Source: Candidatus Paraprochloron terpiosi LD05 (GTDB lineage Bacteria; Cyanobacteriota; Cyanobacteriia; Cyanobacteriales; Prochloraceae). Taken from it: DNA of 64,000 bases. Numbering within the stretch: the stretch's first letter is position 1; each line of letters opens with the position of its first letter. This document shows, one piece after another, positions 35,299 to 44,112 of this stretch. The stretch covers positions 3,751,422-3,815,421 of the forward strand of contig CP073341.1 of NCBI GenBank assembly GCA_018141785.1. The letters are read 5' to 3'. The notes beneath the pieces are model-generated. The model was given only the letters and a program-made list of their open reading frames with translations, was not told where the DNA came from and ran no database searches. The position numbers were made by a program, and so were the translations under genes.

Positions 35299-35850
35299 TC
35301 ATTGGGGAATATCCACCAACTTTCCTACATCCACTTCCACATGGGAAAAGGCTACAGGATGGATGATTCCTGTACTCATGGTTTGTTGACTTAAAAAATC
35401 ATCATCCTGGGGATTTCTAAATACAGTCATTTCCTTCCCTAGGACGTTAATTACCCAATATTCCCTGATTCTGGACTTAGCATAGAGCTTCTTCTTTTTA
35501 TCTAAATCATAGGTTAGGGTACTATCCGCCACTTCGATTAACCAATAAATATCCTCGGGGTAGGGATGATGTTGCAGATAGGTTGTATCGGGTAATTTAA
35601 CAATAGCGATATCCGGTTCTGGTTCAGAATCTGTTAGAGTAATGGGGTGGGCTTCAAATATTTCCGCTTTTCCTGCCATGATATGCCGTAAATACTTCAC
35701 TCCTCTATGATTGATAAACCGATGAAATTCCCCTTCTGGGGCCATGTTAAAAATTTCTCCGTTAATTAATTCGCAACGACGATGGTCTAAAATTCCCTTG
35801 GATCGCATTTTGTGATATTCTACTATTGACCATGTTGTTAAAGTCTCCAT
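35299..35850 (-). CDS. Uma2 family protein, tandem copy 1
   Basis: This 183-residue Uma2 protein is near-identical in layout to the next gene. It has TTWSIVEYHKMRSKGILDHRR, then LTDSEPEPDIAIVKLPDT and EDIYWLIEVADSTLTYDLDK, KKKLYAKSRIREYWVINV. The acidic-Glu-Lys core (PEPD...IEV...KK) is kept. It arose from a tandem duplication with the neighbour (35910-36461), and most differences are in residues 45-70. Function is unknown beyond the nuclease-like fold. Confidence 0.85.
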   Translation of the reverse strand: METLTTWSIVEYHKMRSKGILDHRRCELINGEIFNMAPEGEFHRFINHRGVKYLRHIMAGKAEIFEAHPITLTDSEPEPDIAIVKLPDTTYLQHHPYPEDIYWLIEVADSTLTYDLDKKKKLYAKSRIREYWVINVLGKEMTVFRNPQDDDFLSQQTMSTGIIHPVAFSHVEVDVGKLVDIPQ

Positions 35851-35909
35851 AGATTCATCCCTTAGTCATGAAATAAGGATAGGTTTACAGATAAAACGGC
35901 GCACAAAGG

Positions 35910-36461
35910 TTAATTGGGAATATTCACCAAAATTCTTACATCAACTGACACATCGGGAAAGGCTACCGGATGGATGATTCCTGCACTCATGGTTTGTTGA
36001 TTAAAAAAATCATCCTCCTGGATATTTCTAAATACGGTCATTTTCTTCCCTATAACATTAATTACCCAATATTCCCTGATTCCTGCCTTAGCATAAAGCT
36101 TCTTTTTCTTCTCTAAATCATAGGTTAGAGTGCTATCCGCCACTTCGATTAACCAATAAATATCCTCAGGGTAGGGATGATGCTTTAGATAGGTTGTATC
36201 GGGTAATTTGACAATAGCGATATCCGGTTCTGGTTCAGAATCTGTTAGAGTAATAGGGTGAGCTTCAAAAATTTTAGCTTTGTTTCTCAACACTTTTCTG
36301 AGATACTCTGCCCCTCTATCGTTGACGAACCGATGAAATTCCCCTTCTGGAGCCATGTTCCAAATTTTCCCGTTAATTAATTCGCAACGACGATGGTCTA
36401 AAATTCCATTGTCCCGCATTTTGTGATAGTCTACAATTGACCATTTGGTTAAAGTTGCCAT
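35910..36461 (-). CDS. Uma2 family protein, tandem copy 2
   Basis: This is the paralogue of the preceding gene, with the same length and the same motifs (LTDSEPEPDIAIVKLPDT, EDIYWLIEVADSTLTYDLEK, KKKLYAKAGIREYWVINVIG). The two copies differ in the region around RGAEYLRKVLRNKAKIFEA. It is separated from copy 1 by 59 bp and from queF by a divergent 73-bp promoter region. Both frames are intact, so the duplication is recent or both are maintained. Confidence 0.85.
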   Translation of the reverse strand: MATLTKWSIVDYHKMRDNGILDHRRCELINGKIWNMAPEGEFHRFVNDRGAEYLRKVLRNKAKIFEAHPITLTDSEPEPDIAIVKLPDTTYLKHHPYPEDIYWLIEVADSTLTYDLEKKKKLYAKAGIREYWVINVIGKKMTVFRNIQEDDFFNQQTMSAGIIHPVAFPDVSVDVRILVNIPN

Positions 36462-36534
36462 GAATTGTTCCTTCTGTCAATGTTAAAATTATTATAGCAC
36501 AAAATACCTAGAGCGTTTATAATAAGGAAAAAGA

Positions 36535-36915
36535 ATGAGGAAAACAGAAATGAAATATGGGGAAAGGGCAATCGCGGAAGGGAAATTAATTACTTTTCCC
36601 AATCCCCGTATTGGGAGACGCTATGATATCCATGTTACTTTACCGGAGTTTACTTGTAAATGTCCCTTTTCCGGTTACCCTGATTTTGCCACTATTTACA
36701 TTACCTATTCCCCGGATGAAAAGGTGGTGGAGCTGAAAGCACTGAAACTGTATATTAATAGCTACCGCGATCGCTATATTTCCCACGAGGAAGTTGTGAA
36801 TCAAATTTTAGATGACTTCGTAGCTGCTTGCGATCCCCTATCCGCTACCGTAAAGGGGGACTTTTCCCCCCGAGGTAACGTTCATACGGTCATTGAAGTG
36901 CAACATCAAAAATAA
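36535..36915 (+). CDS. queF: NADPH-dependent 7-cyano-7-deazaguanine reductase
   Basis: QueF reduces the nitrile preQ0 to preQ1 for queuosine in tRNA. The 126 residues match the unimodal (short) class: catalytic Cys in FTCKCPFSGYPDFA, VELKALKLYINSYRDRYISHEEV (shown in part) with the substrate Glu, and a C-terminal HTVIEVQ. The start may be ATG 36535 or ATG 36550 (MKYGERAIAEG); upstream AAGGAAA could serve either. I do not see a preQ1 riboswitch in the short leader. No other queuosine genes are adjacent. Confidence 0.95.
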   Translation: MRKTEMKYGERAIAEGKLITFPNPRIGRRYDIHVTLPEFTCKCPFSGYPDFATIYITYSPDEKVVELKALKLYINSYRDRYISHEEVVNQILDDFVAACDPLSATVKGDFSPRGNVHTVIEVQHQK

Positions 36916-36918
36916 AAT

Positions 36919-36978
36919 CTGTATTCATCTGCGTTCATCCGCGTTCATCTGCGGGACGCAAGCGGTTGCTACGCAATC
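36919..36978. repeat. TTCATCTGCG repeat joined to family D repeat
   Basis: The composite TATTCATCTGCGTTCATC-CGCGTTCATCTGCGG followed by GGGACGCAAGCGGTTGCTAC and GCAATCA matches the composite at 6499-6571. It sits between queF and convergent ccdA and supplies the ccdA stop codon (TGA from GCAATCA). Confidence 0.7.
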
Positions 36979-37717
36979 AAAAAATAGGTAAAGAAAAACG
37001 AGAAAGGAGAGTAAAAAAGCCAAAACCCAATAAGAGAACACCACTAGCGGGGGTGATCCAACCAGAAAAACGGCGTAATTCCAGGAACTTTTTAATTGTA
37101 GCGGTGAAGGTACCTGCTACAATTAAGGGGACTACGTAACCCCCTGTATAGGAAAGGAGTAACCCACCACCTAAGACTAAATCTTGGGTGGTGGATACCC
37201 AGGCTAGGAGGGTAGCTAATACGGGAGTACTACAAGGAGATGCTACTAAACCAAAAGTTAAGCCTAACAAATAGGAACGTGCTGCTGCTGGGATATCTTC
37301 TTTAATCCAATCGGTAGCACCTAGAGAAATCCAGCGTAGGGGAATGATTTCTAATAAGTTTAACCCCATAATAATGGCGATCGCACTCACAATAATCGGC
37401 AAACCCACACCTATTTGTCCGTAAACTTTACCTAAAGAAGTAGCTATAATGCCCAGTGCGGCTAAAGTAGTGGCTAAACCGAGAGAAAACCAAACAGACT
37501 GGATTGCTGCTTGTAACCTTCCTTTAGTTTCATAACCCCCAATATAGCCAATGGTAATGGGTAACATGGAGAGCATGCAAGGGGTAAGACTGGTAAGTAA
37601 TCCAGCGAGGAAAATTACCCCCATACTCGTTAAGCTTAAATGAGTTAGTTGGTTATTTACCAGACTAGTAGCAAATTGTTCCAGTTGATAAATTTGGGTT
37701 TGAATTGTTTCTGACAT
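36977..37717 (-). CDS. ccdA: Cytochrome c biogenesis protein CcdA
   Basis: CcdA carries reducing equivalents across the thylakoid membrane for c-type cytochrome maturation. The 246 residues form six hydrophobic helices. The redox Cys pair is visible in SLTPCMLSMLPITIGYIGGY (helix 1) and LVASPCSTPVLATLLAW (helix 4). Its usual partner CcsB is not next to it. The last codon and stop are inside a dispersed repeat at 36952-36978. The nucleotidyltransferase gene ends 6 bp upstream on the same strand. Confidence 0.93.
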   Translation of the reverse strand: MSETIQTQIYQLEQFATSLVNNQLTHLSLTSMGVIFLAGLLTSLTPCMLSMLPITIGYIGGYETKGRLQAAIQSVWFSLGLATTLAALGIIATSLGKVYGQIGVGLPIIVSAIAIIMGLNLLEIIPLRWISLGATDWIKEDIPAAARSYLLGLTFGLVASPCSTPVLATLLAWVSTTQDLVLGGGLLLSYTGGYVVPLIVAGTFTATIKKFLELRRFSGWITPASGVLLLGFGFFTLLSRFSLPIF

Positions 37718-37723
37718 GGAATT

Positions 37724-38890
37724 TTAGATCATGTATTCTGAATCGCGCCAAGACGCAAAACTGTATTTAACAGCTAGTCTCAAGAGACGAATGGGATAAT
37801 AGAGTATCTCCAACCATTTAGGGAGTGGGAGTAGCTCAAATTCCCTAGCAGTAGGAGTCATGATAACATCAAACCAAAAGGTAAATTTGTCCGACCTTGA
37901 TTCCATTGTTCCTAAATATATGTTATTAGAAGTAAAGCTAGGGTCTGTAAACTCTGTAAACATTTTTTCTTCAACTTGTTTTCCTAGGAGGGTGAGTTTG
38001 GGGTATTCTTCTATTTCTTTAAGAAGATCAGGAGGTAGGGGGGCATTAAATAACTTATAAGGGAGGTAAAGTCCAAGTAAAAGCATGGTTTGGGTTCCAA
38101 ATGTACCTGCTTTTGTTTTCACCTTATCCCAGGAGAAAGACTGTTGCTTTAACAATTGAGCAATATCGGCGATCCAATTCAGTTGATTCCAATTATGTTT
38201 CGCTCCGTGAGCACAAAGGAAGAGGAGCCGGTTTTCTGGGGATATGGTGGGTACTTTTTGATTACCTATTGTTACGTGGTAAGGATTTTGCAGAAGTGTT
38301 TTACTATGGGGGGAGAAGGAAAATTTATGGGATATAATTGACCAGTGAATATCTATCTTAATGCTTTTTTCTGGGTGATAAAAAGCTCTTTCATGGTCGT
38401 ACTTGAGGAAAAGAGTTTCTTGAGCTGGGGTAAAATAAAAGCGGGGCTGATAACCATTATCTCTCAGTATTTGATTCACTTCATGAACCTGCTCTGGTTG
38501 AACGAGAATATCTAAGTCGGAAAACTGCCGTAGTGCTAGTTTATTATAAGTTAACTGGGTTAGTATAGGATTTTTAAGAGTTAAAACAGGAATAGCAGCA
38601 GCTTCAAAGAGAGGGAGCAAGTTTAATAATTCTTTAGTTAAATGAAGACTGTGGTGGATATTTTTTCTCAAAGCTTTCTGGAGACTGGTTAGCACTTGCT
38701 GGGGTACTGCTGCGGGGCAAATGCTTTGTAAGTGCCAATAGAGTAAAGCCATAACTCGGTGACGACGGGCAGTTTTTAAGATATATTCCCAGTCCAGGTT
38801 TTCTGCGACTAAAGCTTTAATCTTCGGGGATACTTCAGTGGTTCCACAGCATAAAAGCAACTCATTTTCTCGTTGTTTACGGTTGGTCAT
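37724..38890 (-). CDS. Nucleotidyltransferase family protein (PF14907-like)
   Basis: This 388-residue protein resembles uncharacterised nucleotidyltransferases often found near polysaccharide and natural-product loci. The core is VLTLKNPILTQLTYNKLALR, QFSDLDILVQPEQVHEVNQ (DxD metal motif) with GYQPRFYF, then KIDIHWSI, and helices to the C-terminus. The substrate is unknown. It lies upstream of ccdA with a 6-bp gap and downstream of the outer-membrane-like gene with 16 bp, so all three may share a transcript. Confidence 0.8.
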   Translation of the reverse strand: MTNRKQRENELLLCCGTTEVSPKIKALVAENLDWEYILKTARRHRVMALLYWHLQSICPAAVPQQVLTSLQKALRKNIHHSLHLTKELLNLLPLFEAAAIPVLTLKNPILTQLTYNKLALRQFSDLDILVQPEQVHEVNQILRDNGYQPRFYFTPAQETLFLKYDHERAFYHPEKSIKIDIHWSIISHKFSFSPHSKTLLQNPYHVTIGNQKVPTISPENRLLFLCAHGAKHNWNQLNWIADIAQLLKQQSFSWDKVKTKAGTFGTQTMLLLGLYLPYKLFNAPLPPDLLKEIEEYPKLTLLGKQVEEKMFTEFTDPSFTSNNIYLGTMESRSDKFTFWFDVIMTPTAREFELLPLPKWLEILYYPIRLLRLAVKYSFASWRDSEYMI

Positions 38891-38906
38891 TTTTTTACCT
38901 CTGTGA

Positions 38907-40637
38907 TTATTTCCCTAGAATCACATTCACATTAAAGCCAACATTAACCCCTGACTCGGCAACCATTGTTCCCAAACCATGGCGACCGATCCCGTTGGTA
39001 GCGTAGAGATCCAGGCCAACATTGGTTTTGGGAATTGAGAAACGGGTTCCGAGGCTCCAAACTGTGGTTTCACTGGCGATCGGCGTCACTTCACCAATCA
39101 GCTGGGCACCGGGCAGTGCATAATTGGCCCCCAGCCCCACGCCAACACGAGATTCATCAGAGTAAAATGCTGCTTTGGGATTGACAAATATAGCCAGATC
39201 AGGAGTGGGAGAATAGGTAATGGGTAGCTCTGGCAGGAGAAAACCAATCTGTTGATTTTCACCGGAATCGCGGCCACCGGAAAGGCGTGCGCTGAGGGAG
39301 AAGGGATCTCCTTGTTGCTGATCCAGGAAACGCAACTTTACGCCAACCTCATGTTTCAAGTTTCTCCCGGCAGAATCCGCTGAACTGACGTTATCTTCGC
39401 CTTCAAACTCATCGAAGAGCAACTCAACTTGAAAATCCTGGTCAGGACTGTAGGCAATTCCCCCATGAAACTCTCCCCCGGCAGTTGCGCCACCACTGAT
39501 TTCTATGGCACCGGGTGGCAAGGTATTGGCACTGTTGAGGGTTATTCCATCTTGAACCAGTTGCCAATCCCGTTCCGAGAGAGGAATCGGCTCACCTTTT
39601 CGGAAGCTAGTGCCATAGCCTCGTCCTACATTAGGGGTGTAGGTTAGGTTGGCGCCAATGAGTGCTTGTTCACTATCTGGAATGAATCCCAAGAGGCGGG
39701 TGGCAGGTGTTGCCCCATACCCGTTGGTGCCATAGAGTTCAACCTGAACTCTAGGACTGACTGCATAACTTGCTCCCACGCCCCAAAGCAGTTGCCGAGA
39801 GATGTGGCCGTCACCTGAATCTAGGGTGTTCCCCCCAGGTCCCAGGGGAAAGTTGAGATCGACCTGGAGGTTTAGGCGGGACCCTAGCTGCCAACTGAAC
39901 CCGGTGCCTAGATTGAAAAATGTGCCGTAGAAATCAGCACCGTTGACACTCTCCGGGAAAATGGCAATGCCTGGTGTAATGTGCCACTGGGCTTCAGGGG
40001 ACAGATTGTAGGAAAATGGTGCCTGCAGGGTCCCCACCACCAGTGAGTCGGTCTGGTCCCTGGTAGTGGAGTTGAAAAGTCCGGGGGAGGTAGAGAGCCT
40101 GAGCCACTCTACAGATCCGTGAACTGCGATGGAGTAAAGCTCATCCTGACGCAGCTGGTACTTAAAACTAGGGGCTAAGGAAATAACAGTATATCTAGGC
40201 AATGTACCATTAATAGGGCGGTTAACTGGGTCCTCAAAAGTTTGAGTGGATAAGCCCAATTGGAGACGATTGTTGAGACCCCATTGCACTTCGCCATAGT
40301 ACACTTCGTCCCCTGTACCAGCAGCAGGCCGATCTGCGGGGGGGGTTTGTTGGAACCCTACTCTGAGTGAAAGCTCACCCTCTAAAAGTTGATTGGCCGT
40401 TTCCAAATTGATCAAACGACCGGAGGCACGTTGAATGGGAGAGAAGACTGGAGGCTCGCGCCTTGATGCTCTCTGGGCCAACAGATTGGAGAGGTTTTGT
40501 GTGTCTGAGTGCTGGCGATTTGCGTTGAGGAGTTCTGCTTCCGGTTGGGGAATGGGAGGATTGGCCTGCACTTCAGACAATTGGAACAGAGATGCAAGGG
40601 TGATAAGACTACAAAGGGCAGCAGCAGTAAAATGCAT
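38907..40637 (-). CDS. Probable outer-membrane beta-barrel protein
   Basis: This protein of about 576 residues has a Sec signal peptide (HFTAAALCSLITLASLFQLS, cleaving after EVQA). A short Pro/Ser-rich linker precedes many alternating beta strands with Gly/aromatic ends (RLQLGLSTQTF, LSPEAQWHITPGIAIFPES, AVSPRVQVELYGTNGYG, GLDLYATNGIGRHGLG). It ends in a strand-like GFNVNVILGK. Two similar barrel halves may be present, since YGTNGYG and YATNGIG segments recur. I do not recognise a named family. The frame extends to ATG 40685, but 40637 gives a better signal peptide. Confidence 0.65.
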   Translation of the reverse strand: MHFTAAALCSLITLASLFQLSEVQANPPIPQPEAELLNANRQHSDTQNLSNLLAQRASRREPPVFSPIQRASGRLINLETANQLLEGELSLRVGFQQTPPADRPAAGTGDEVYYGEVQWGLNNRLQLGLSTQTFEDPVNRPINGTLPRYTVISLAPSFKYQLRQDELYSIAVHGSVEWLRLSTSPGLFNSTTRDQTDSLVVGTLQAPFSYNLSPEAQWHITPGIAIFPESVNGADFYGTFFNLGTGFSWQLGSRLNLQVDLNFPLGPGGNTLDSGDGHISRQLLWGVGASYAVSPRVQVELYGTNGYGATPATRLLGFIPDSEQALIGANLTYTPNVGRGYGTSFRKGEPIPLSERDWQLVQDGITLNSANTLPPGAIEISGGATAGGEFHGGIAYSPDQDFQVELLFDEFEGEDNVSSADSAGRNLKHEVGVKLRFLDQQQGDPFSLSARLSGGRDSGENQQIGFLLPELPITYSPTPDLAIFVNPKAAFYSDESRVGVGLGANYALPGAQLIGEVTPIASETTVWSLGTRFSIPKTNVGLDLYATNGIGRHGLGTMVAESGVNVGFNVNVILGK

Positions 40638-40725
40638 ATGTCTATGAAGACTCTGTATGGGCTGGTGGAACAGACCTAGAGCCAAAGAAAGTGGTTATAT
40701 GTTATCCTCATGATACTTTAAATTA

Positions 40726-40960
40726 ATCGCGCAAAGCCGCCAAGACGCGAAGGACGGACTGAAACCCAACCGCGCCCACTTAACTTAATACATAGATTAG
40801 CATAAATTTATTATCTAATTCGTTAACGTTGGCTTACTATACTTTTTTCTTCCCTTCTTTTCCATTTTCCGTCTCCAAATTACTTCTCAGAACCATCTTA
40901 AACCAAAAGTTTCCTATTGTCAAGAGATAAATATCGCGCCAAGACGCCAAGACGCGAAAC
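40726..40960. repeat. Two copies of the GCGCAAAGACGC-type repeat
   Basis: The copies are 40726-40753 (TCGCGCAAAGCCGCCAAGACG) and 40934-40960 (TCGCGCCAAGACGCCAAGACG). Further members lie at 42032, 42715, 43529, 56737 and, reversed, 60956. Each carries two to three units of (A)AAGRCGC. The rest of 40686-41053 is AT-rich and shows no gene. Confidence 0.7.
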
Positions 40961-41053
40961 ATCTACACTGGTAACTGTCAAGGTACTAGCTATAGCTTAA
41001 TTATCCATTATCTTACTGACTTCTTCTAGAGGTAAGTTTAATGCTGCTGCTAC

Positions 41054-41702
41054 TTATTGAATAGTCAAACCCATTCCCAATAACCGAGGAACTGCTTCCC
41101 GTAGTTCTCTTTCTGCTCGTTGGGCTCGTTGAGACTCCTGTTCTGCTCGTCGAAACTCAATATCAGCCCTTTCCCGTTCAAGTTCCCGCTGTTGCATTAT
41201 TTCTATATAGGTTGCAAAGGGTTCTCCTGAGGATCGAAATAATTGTAACTGTTGGTTTATCACCTCAAAGCGCACTCCCAGACGGGGGACTGATCCAACC
41301 AGACATATCTGAGATAGTCTCTAAAGTCTCCTGAGAACGTAACCAACCCCTTAATACTCCCTTGTCTGGGTAAAACAGATAATATTCTTCTACTCCGTAA
41401 CGCTGATAGAATTGCTGTTTTTTCTCTTCCAGTTCTATTTTAGTATTACAAGGAGACGCAATTTCAAACACTACCTGGGGCGGAATATTCCCTTCCTCCC
41501 ACTGCTTATGAAAACCTCTGTCTCCCGCTACAAATACATCCTGATCCTGGGCAAAAAGAGCGTCCATACTGTTCACAATAGTGGTAATATAGCTCCATTG
41601 GACGGTATTATCCAACCTAGGTTTGCCGTCACTTTCTGGGTAAATAGTTGGTGGAGCTGTTGAAAGAGTCATGGTAGGAAAGAAAACGGATATAAGTTTC
41701 AC
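41054..41702 (-). pseudogene. Uma2 family protein with frameshift and internal deletion
   Basis: The first frame reads TIYPESDGKPRLDNTVQW, DQDVFVAGD, then jumps to RGFHKQWEEGNIPPQVVFEI (about 30-35 residues usual at this point are missing). It continues SPCNTKIELEEKKQQFYQRY and DKGVLRGWLRSQETLETISD to SGWISPPSGSAL. The second frame takes over as PRLGVRFEVINQQLQLFRSS and ends with an Arg/Glu-rich coiled coil and LLGMGLTIQ. The change is explained by one extra C in a run of five (41284-41288). The usual fourth Uma2 core and the coiled-coil tail are both recognisable. Confidence 0.8.
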
Positions 41703-42064
41703 GCAGAGACACAGAGTCGCAGAGAGGGAAGAAGAGAAAAGTTTTGTTTTGTGATCTAGTATTATAATAGTTGCTTTTTTAAGGCCAACTCTTTCCCAAT
41801 CTTATCATATACTTAAGATTGAACGTTGTCAATCCCCGTTTCGATAAATATTGCCCATATTAAACTCTTCTTCCTCTCAGCGCCGTCCCGCCGGAGCGTG
41901 AAACTTATTTCCCCACTATGCCTCCAAGTTCAATCCAAACACGACTTTGAAACTCTCCTTCCTGACGACGGAGCAAGTACCACAAAACCAGAGATTGCCG
42001 CAGACAGTTACTCCACAACTCACTACACCATCGCGCAAAGGCGCTGCCTGCGCAAAGAATGAGC
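41703..42064. other. Intergenic stretch between Uma2 loci
   Basis: The 362 bp contain a CACGCAGAGACACAGAGTCGC repeat (41701-41725; cut here to its first bases) and a GCGCAAAGGCGC repeat at 42032-42058 directly before the next Uma2 stop. An open + strand frame from 41826 has no family features. The AT-rich part around 41760-41820 may hold the promoter of the Uma2 pseudogene. Confidence 0.4.
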
Positions 42065-42682
42065 TTATCGGGCTACTTCCTCTGGTAACAGGAGGAGATT
42101 AAAGCCGGAGTCGTAAAAGCGTAACCACGGAGCAGTTTCTTCCTCAATGGTTCCGCACCAAGTTCCCAACCAAAGTCCCAAAGTTGAGCACCACAACCAA
42201 CCGCGATCGCTATGAATTAATTCCTGATAATGTTGGTTTTGATCCAAACGCCATCCTCGTAAAGAATTAGGGTCAAAAGGATCGTAAACGAAGTAGTCAG
42301 GGGTGCGGAAAATCTTTTCATAAAGGTCTTTTTTGGCAGTTACATCTATTTTAGCCGTGGTGGAGGACATTAACTCCACGATAACATCTGGATAACGACC
42401 TTTTTCTTCCCACACAACCCAACCTTGACGAGGAGAACTCCCATCTACGTCTAAGACGACAAAAAAATCTGGACCCCGAAATTCGTTATTTTTGGCTTGG
42501 TGACTACTATAATAAACGAACATGTTCCCCCCAGCAAAAAAGTCATTGCGCTTACCCTGTTCATTTAGAGAACGAATAAGCACATCTATTCCAATGCGGT
42601 GGCGATTACTTTCCAAAGGTTTTCCGTCATCGAAAATTAAATCCACAGGGGGCATTTTGAGCGATTCTAACCCTGTTTTCAT
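42065..42682 (-). CDS. Uma2 family protein, tandem copy 3
   Basis: This 205-residue Uma2 protein has VDLIFDDGKPLESNRHRIGI, FFAGGNMFVYYSSHQAKN, RGPDFFVVLDVDGSSPRQGW, RYPDVIVELMSSTTAKIDVT, AKKDLYEKIFRTPDYFVYDP. The Asp-Glu-Lys core (GPDF...VIVELMS...KK) is intact. It ends in LLLPEEVAR just as the longer paralogue at 42763 continues with a coiled coil, so it looks C-terminally shorter. Its closest relative is that next gene, and a GCGCAAAGACGC repeat separates them. Confidence 0.85.
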   Translation of the reverse strand: MKTGLESLKMPPVDLIFDDGKPLESNRHRIGIDVLIRSLNEQGKRNDFFAGGNMFVYYSSHQAKNNEFRGPDFFVVLDVDGSSPRQGWVVWEEKGRYPDVIVELMSSTTAKIDVTAKKDLYEKIFRTPDYFVYDPFDPNSLRGWRLDQNQHYQELIHSDRGWLWCSTLGLWLGTWCGTIEEETAPWLRFYDSGFNLLLLPEEVAR

Positions 42683-42762
42683 ATTTTACACTCCTTTTAT
42701 TTTATCTTATCATATCGCGCAAAGACGCAAAGACACGAAGAACTGTTCTCTAGGGCGGGAAA

Positions 42763-43488
42763 CTAATCCTCTCCTAACTCCCTTAATCGCGCTGCTAGAC
42801 GTTCTGCTAGTTGCTGTTGTTGGTTAGCCCGTTCCCGTTCTGCTTCCTCTGGTAAAAGGACGAGATTGAAATTTGAGTCGTAAAAGCGTAACCAAGGAGC
42901 AGTTTCTCTGTTAATACTTCCAAACCAGGTTCCCAACCAAAGTCCCAAAGTTGAGCACCACAACCAACCCCGCTCGCTATGAACTATTTCTTGGTAATTT
43001 TGGTTGTGATCCAAACACCAGCCTCGTAAAGAACTTGGGGTAAAAGGATCGTAGACGAAGTAGTTTTTGGTGCGAAAAGTCCGTTCATAAAGGTCTTTTT
43101 TTGTAGTTACGTCTATTTTAGCTGTAGTGGGAGACATTAACTCCACAATCACATCAGGATAACGACCATTTTCTTCCCACACTACCCAAGCTTGACGGGG
43201 ATAAGAACCATCTATGTCCAAAACTACGAAAAAATCTGGACCCCGAAAGTCCCTATTTTTAACCTTTTCAGTGCTATAATAGATAAACATATTCCCCCCG
43301 GCAAAAAAATCATTGCGGGTAGCAAAAGCTTGATTTAAGGAATCAATAAGAACATTCATTCCAATGCGGTGACGATTGCTTTCCAAAGGTTCTCCATCAT
43401 CGAAAATTAAATCCACAGGGGGCGTTGGGGCTTCTTCTAAGCTTGTTTCCCTGGTGGGTGGTATTTTTTCAGTGGCGATAACTGGCAT
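42763..43488 (-). CDS. Uma2 family protein, tandem copy 4
   Basis: This 241-residue paralogue of the previous gene has VDLIFDDGEPLESNRHRIGM, FFAGGNMFIYYSTEKVKNRD, RYPDVIVELMSPTTAKIDVT, TKKDLYERTFRTKNYFVYDP, then a C-terminal helical tail (EEAERERANQQQQLAERLAA) typical of full-length members. The start at 43488 adds about 25 residues before the conserved core. GCGCAAAGACGC repeats flank it on both sides (42715 and 43529), which may have helped the duplication by recombination. Confidence 0.85.
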   Translation of the reverse strand: MPVIATEKIPPTRETSLEEAPTPPVDLIFDDGEPLESNRHRIGMNVLIDSLNQAFATRNDFFAGGNMFIYYSTEKVKNRDFRGPDFFVVLDIDGSYPRQAWVVWEENGRYPDVIVELMSPTTAKIDVTTKKDLYERTFRTKNYFVYDPFTPSSLRGWCLDHNQNYQEIVHSERGWLWCSTLGLWLGTWFGSINRETAPWLRFYDSNFNLVLLPEEAERERANQQQQLAERLAARLRELGED

Positions 43489-43633
43489 TTTACACCCCTT
43501 CTGCTTTATCTTATCTTAGTGTATCATATTGCGCAAAGGCGCAAAGACGCCAAGAACCGGTTGACAATGTTAAATCACCAATACTTTCTCTTTTCTCTCT
43601 GCGTCAAGAGCGCTTCTGCGGTTATTAAATCTT

Positions 43634-44056
43634 CTATTTTAAAGGTTTCTTAACAATACAGGGATTTTCCGGATTGACAATCAATCTCTGTTGCTTAGGA
43701 TCGATTAACACATCCATATCTGACCTCGGTATAGAACCCAGCAACACTTCAGATTCACCAGGCAATACCATAGCTCTCATTGTGGTAGAGCGATTGGCAA
43801 ATTTTATCTCAACTGGTCCCACAATCTCTAATTTAGTCCGAGTACCATCTGCTAACTCTGCTACTTGCTCATCTACTTGAGGTAAATCAAGCTGCTGCTT
43901 AATTTGCTCATTTATTGCTAACAACATATAAGCTCCGGTATCCACCAATGCTTTAACAGTCATTCGCTTAATTTTGGTGGAGTCAATATATCCCCGTCGA
44001 TGCAGTACTAAGTCATCCCCACTTATCAGCTCTAGATTTACGTAGATTAATCCCAT
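43634..44056 (-). CDS. Clan AA aspartic protease-like protein
   Basis: This protein of about 140 residues is a retropepsin-like single-domain protein. It has LVDTGAYMLLAINEQI (the DTG active-site motif with Ala rather than Ser), then ELADGTRTKLEIVGPVEIKF, AMVLPGESEVLLGSIPRSDM and DVLIDPKQQRLIVNP. I use ATG 44056 (MGLIYVNLEL). Such proteins are common in cyanobacteria and function as homodimers if active; no substrate is known. It is separated from leuA by 56 bp. Confidence 0.75.
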   Translation of the reverse strand: MGLIYVNLELISGDDLVLHRRGYIDSTKIKRMTVKALVDTGAYMLLAINEQIKQQLDLPQVDEQVAELADGTRTKLEIVGPVEIKFANRSTTMRAMVLPGESEVLLGSIPRSDMDVLIDPKQQRLIVNPENPCIVKKPLK

Positions 44057-44112
44057 GTTTTTTTTGTTTATAATAGAGTCCAGAAGGAGGTGAGCAATGC
44101 CCACCCTAAAAA

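Noticed and set aside
36477-36534. preQ1 riboswitch before queF
   Set aside because: The leader is too short and I could not find a convincing aptamer.
41826-42062. Small + strand gene between Uma2 loci
   Set aside because: No family similarity, ends inside a dispersed repeat, and composition is like the surrounding intergenic DNA.
40726-43557. Possible CRISPR-like array from recurring GCGCAAAGACGC units
   Set aside because: Copies are hundreds of bases apart, vary in length and lie between Uma2 genes. There are no regular spacers and no cas genes.
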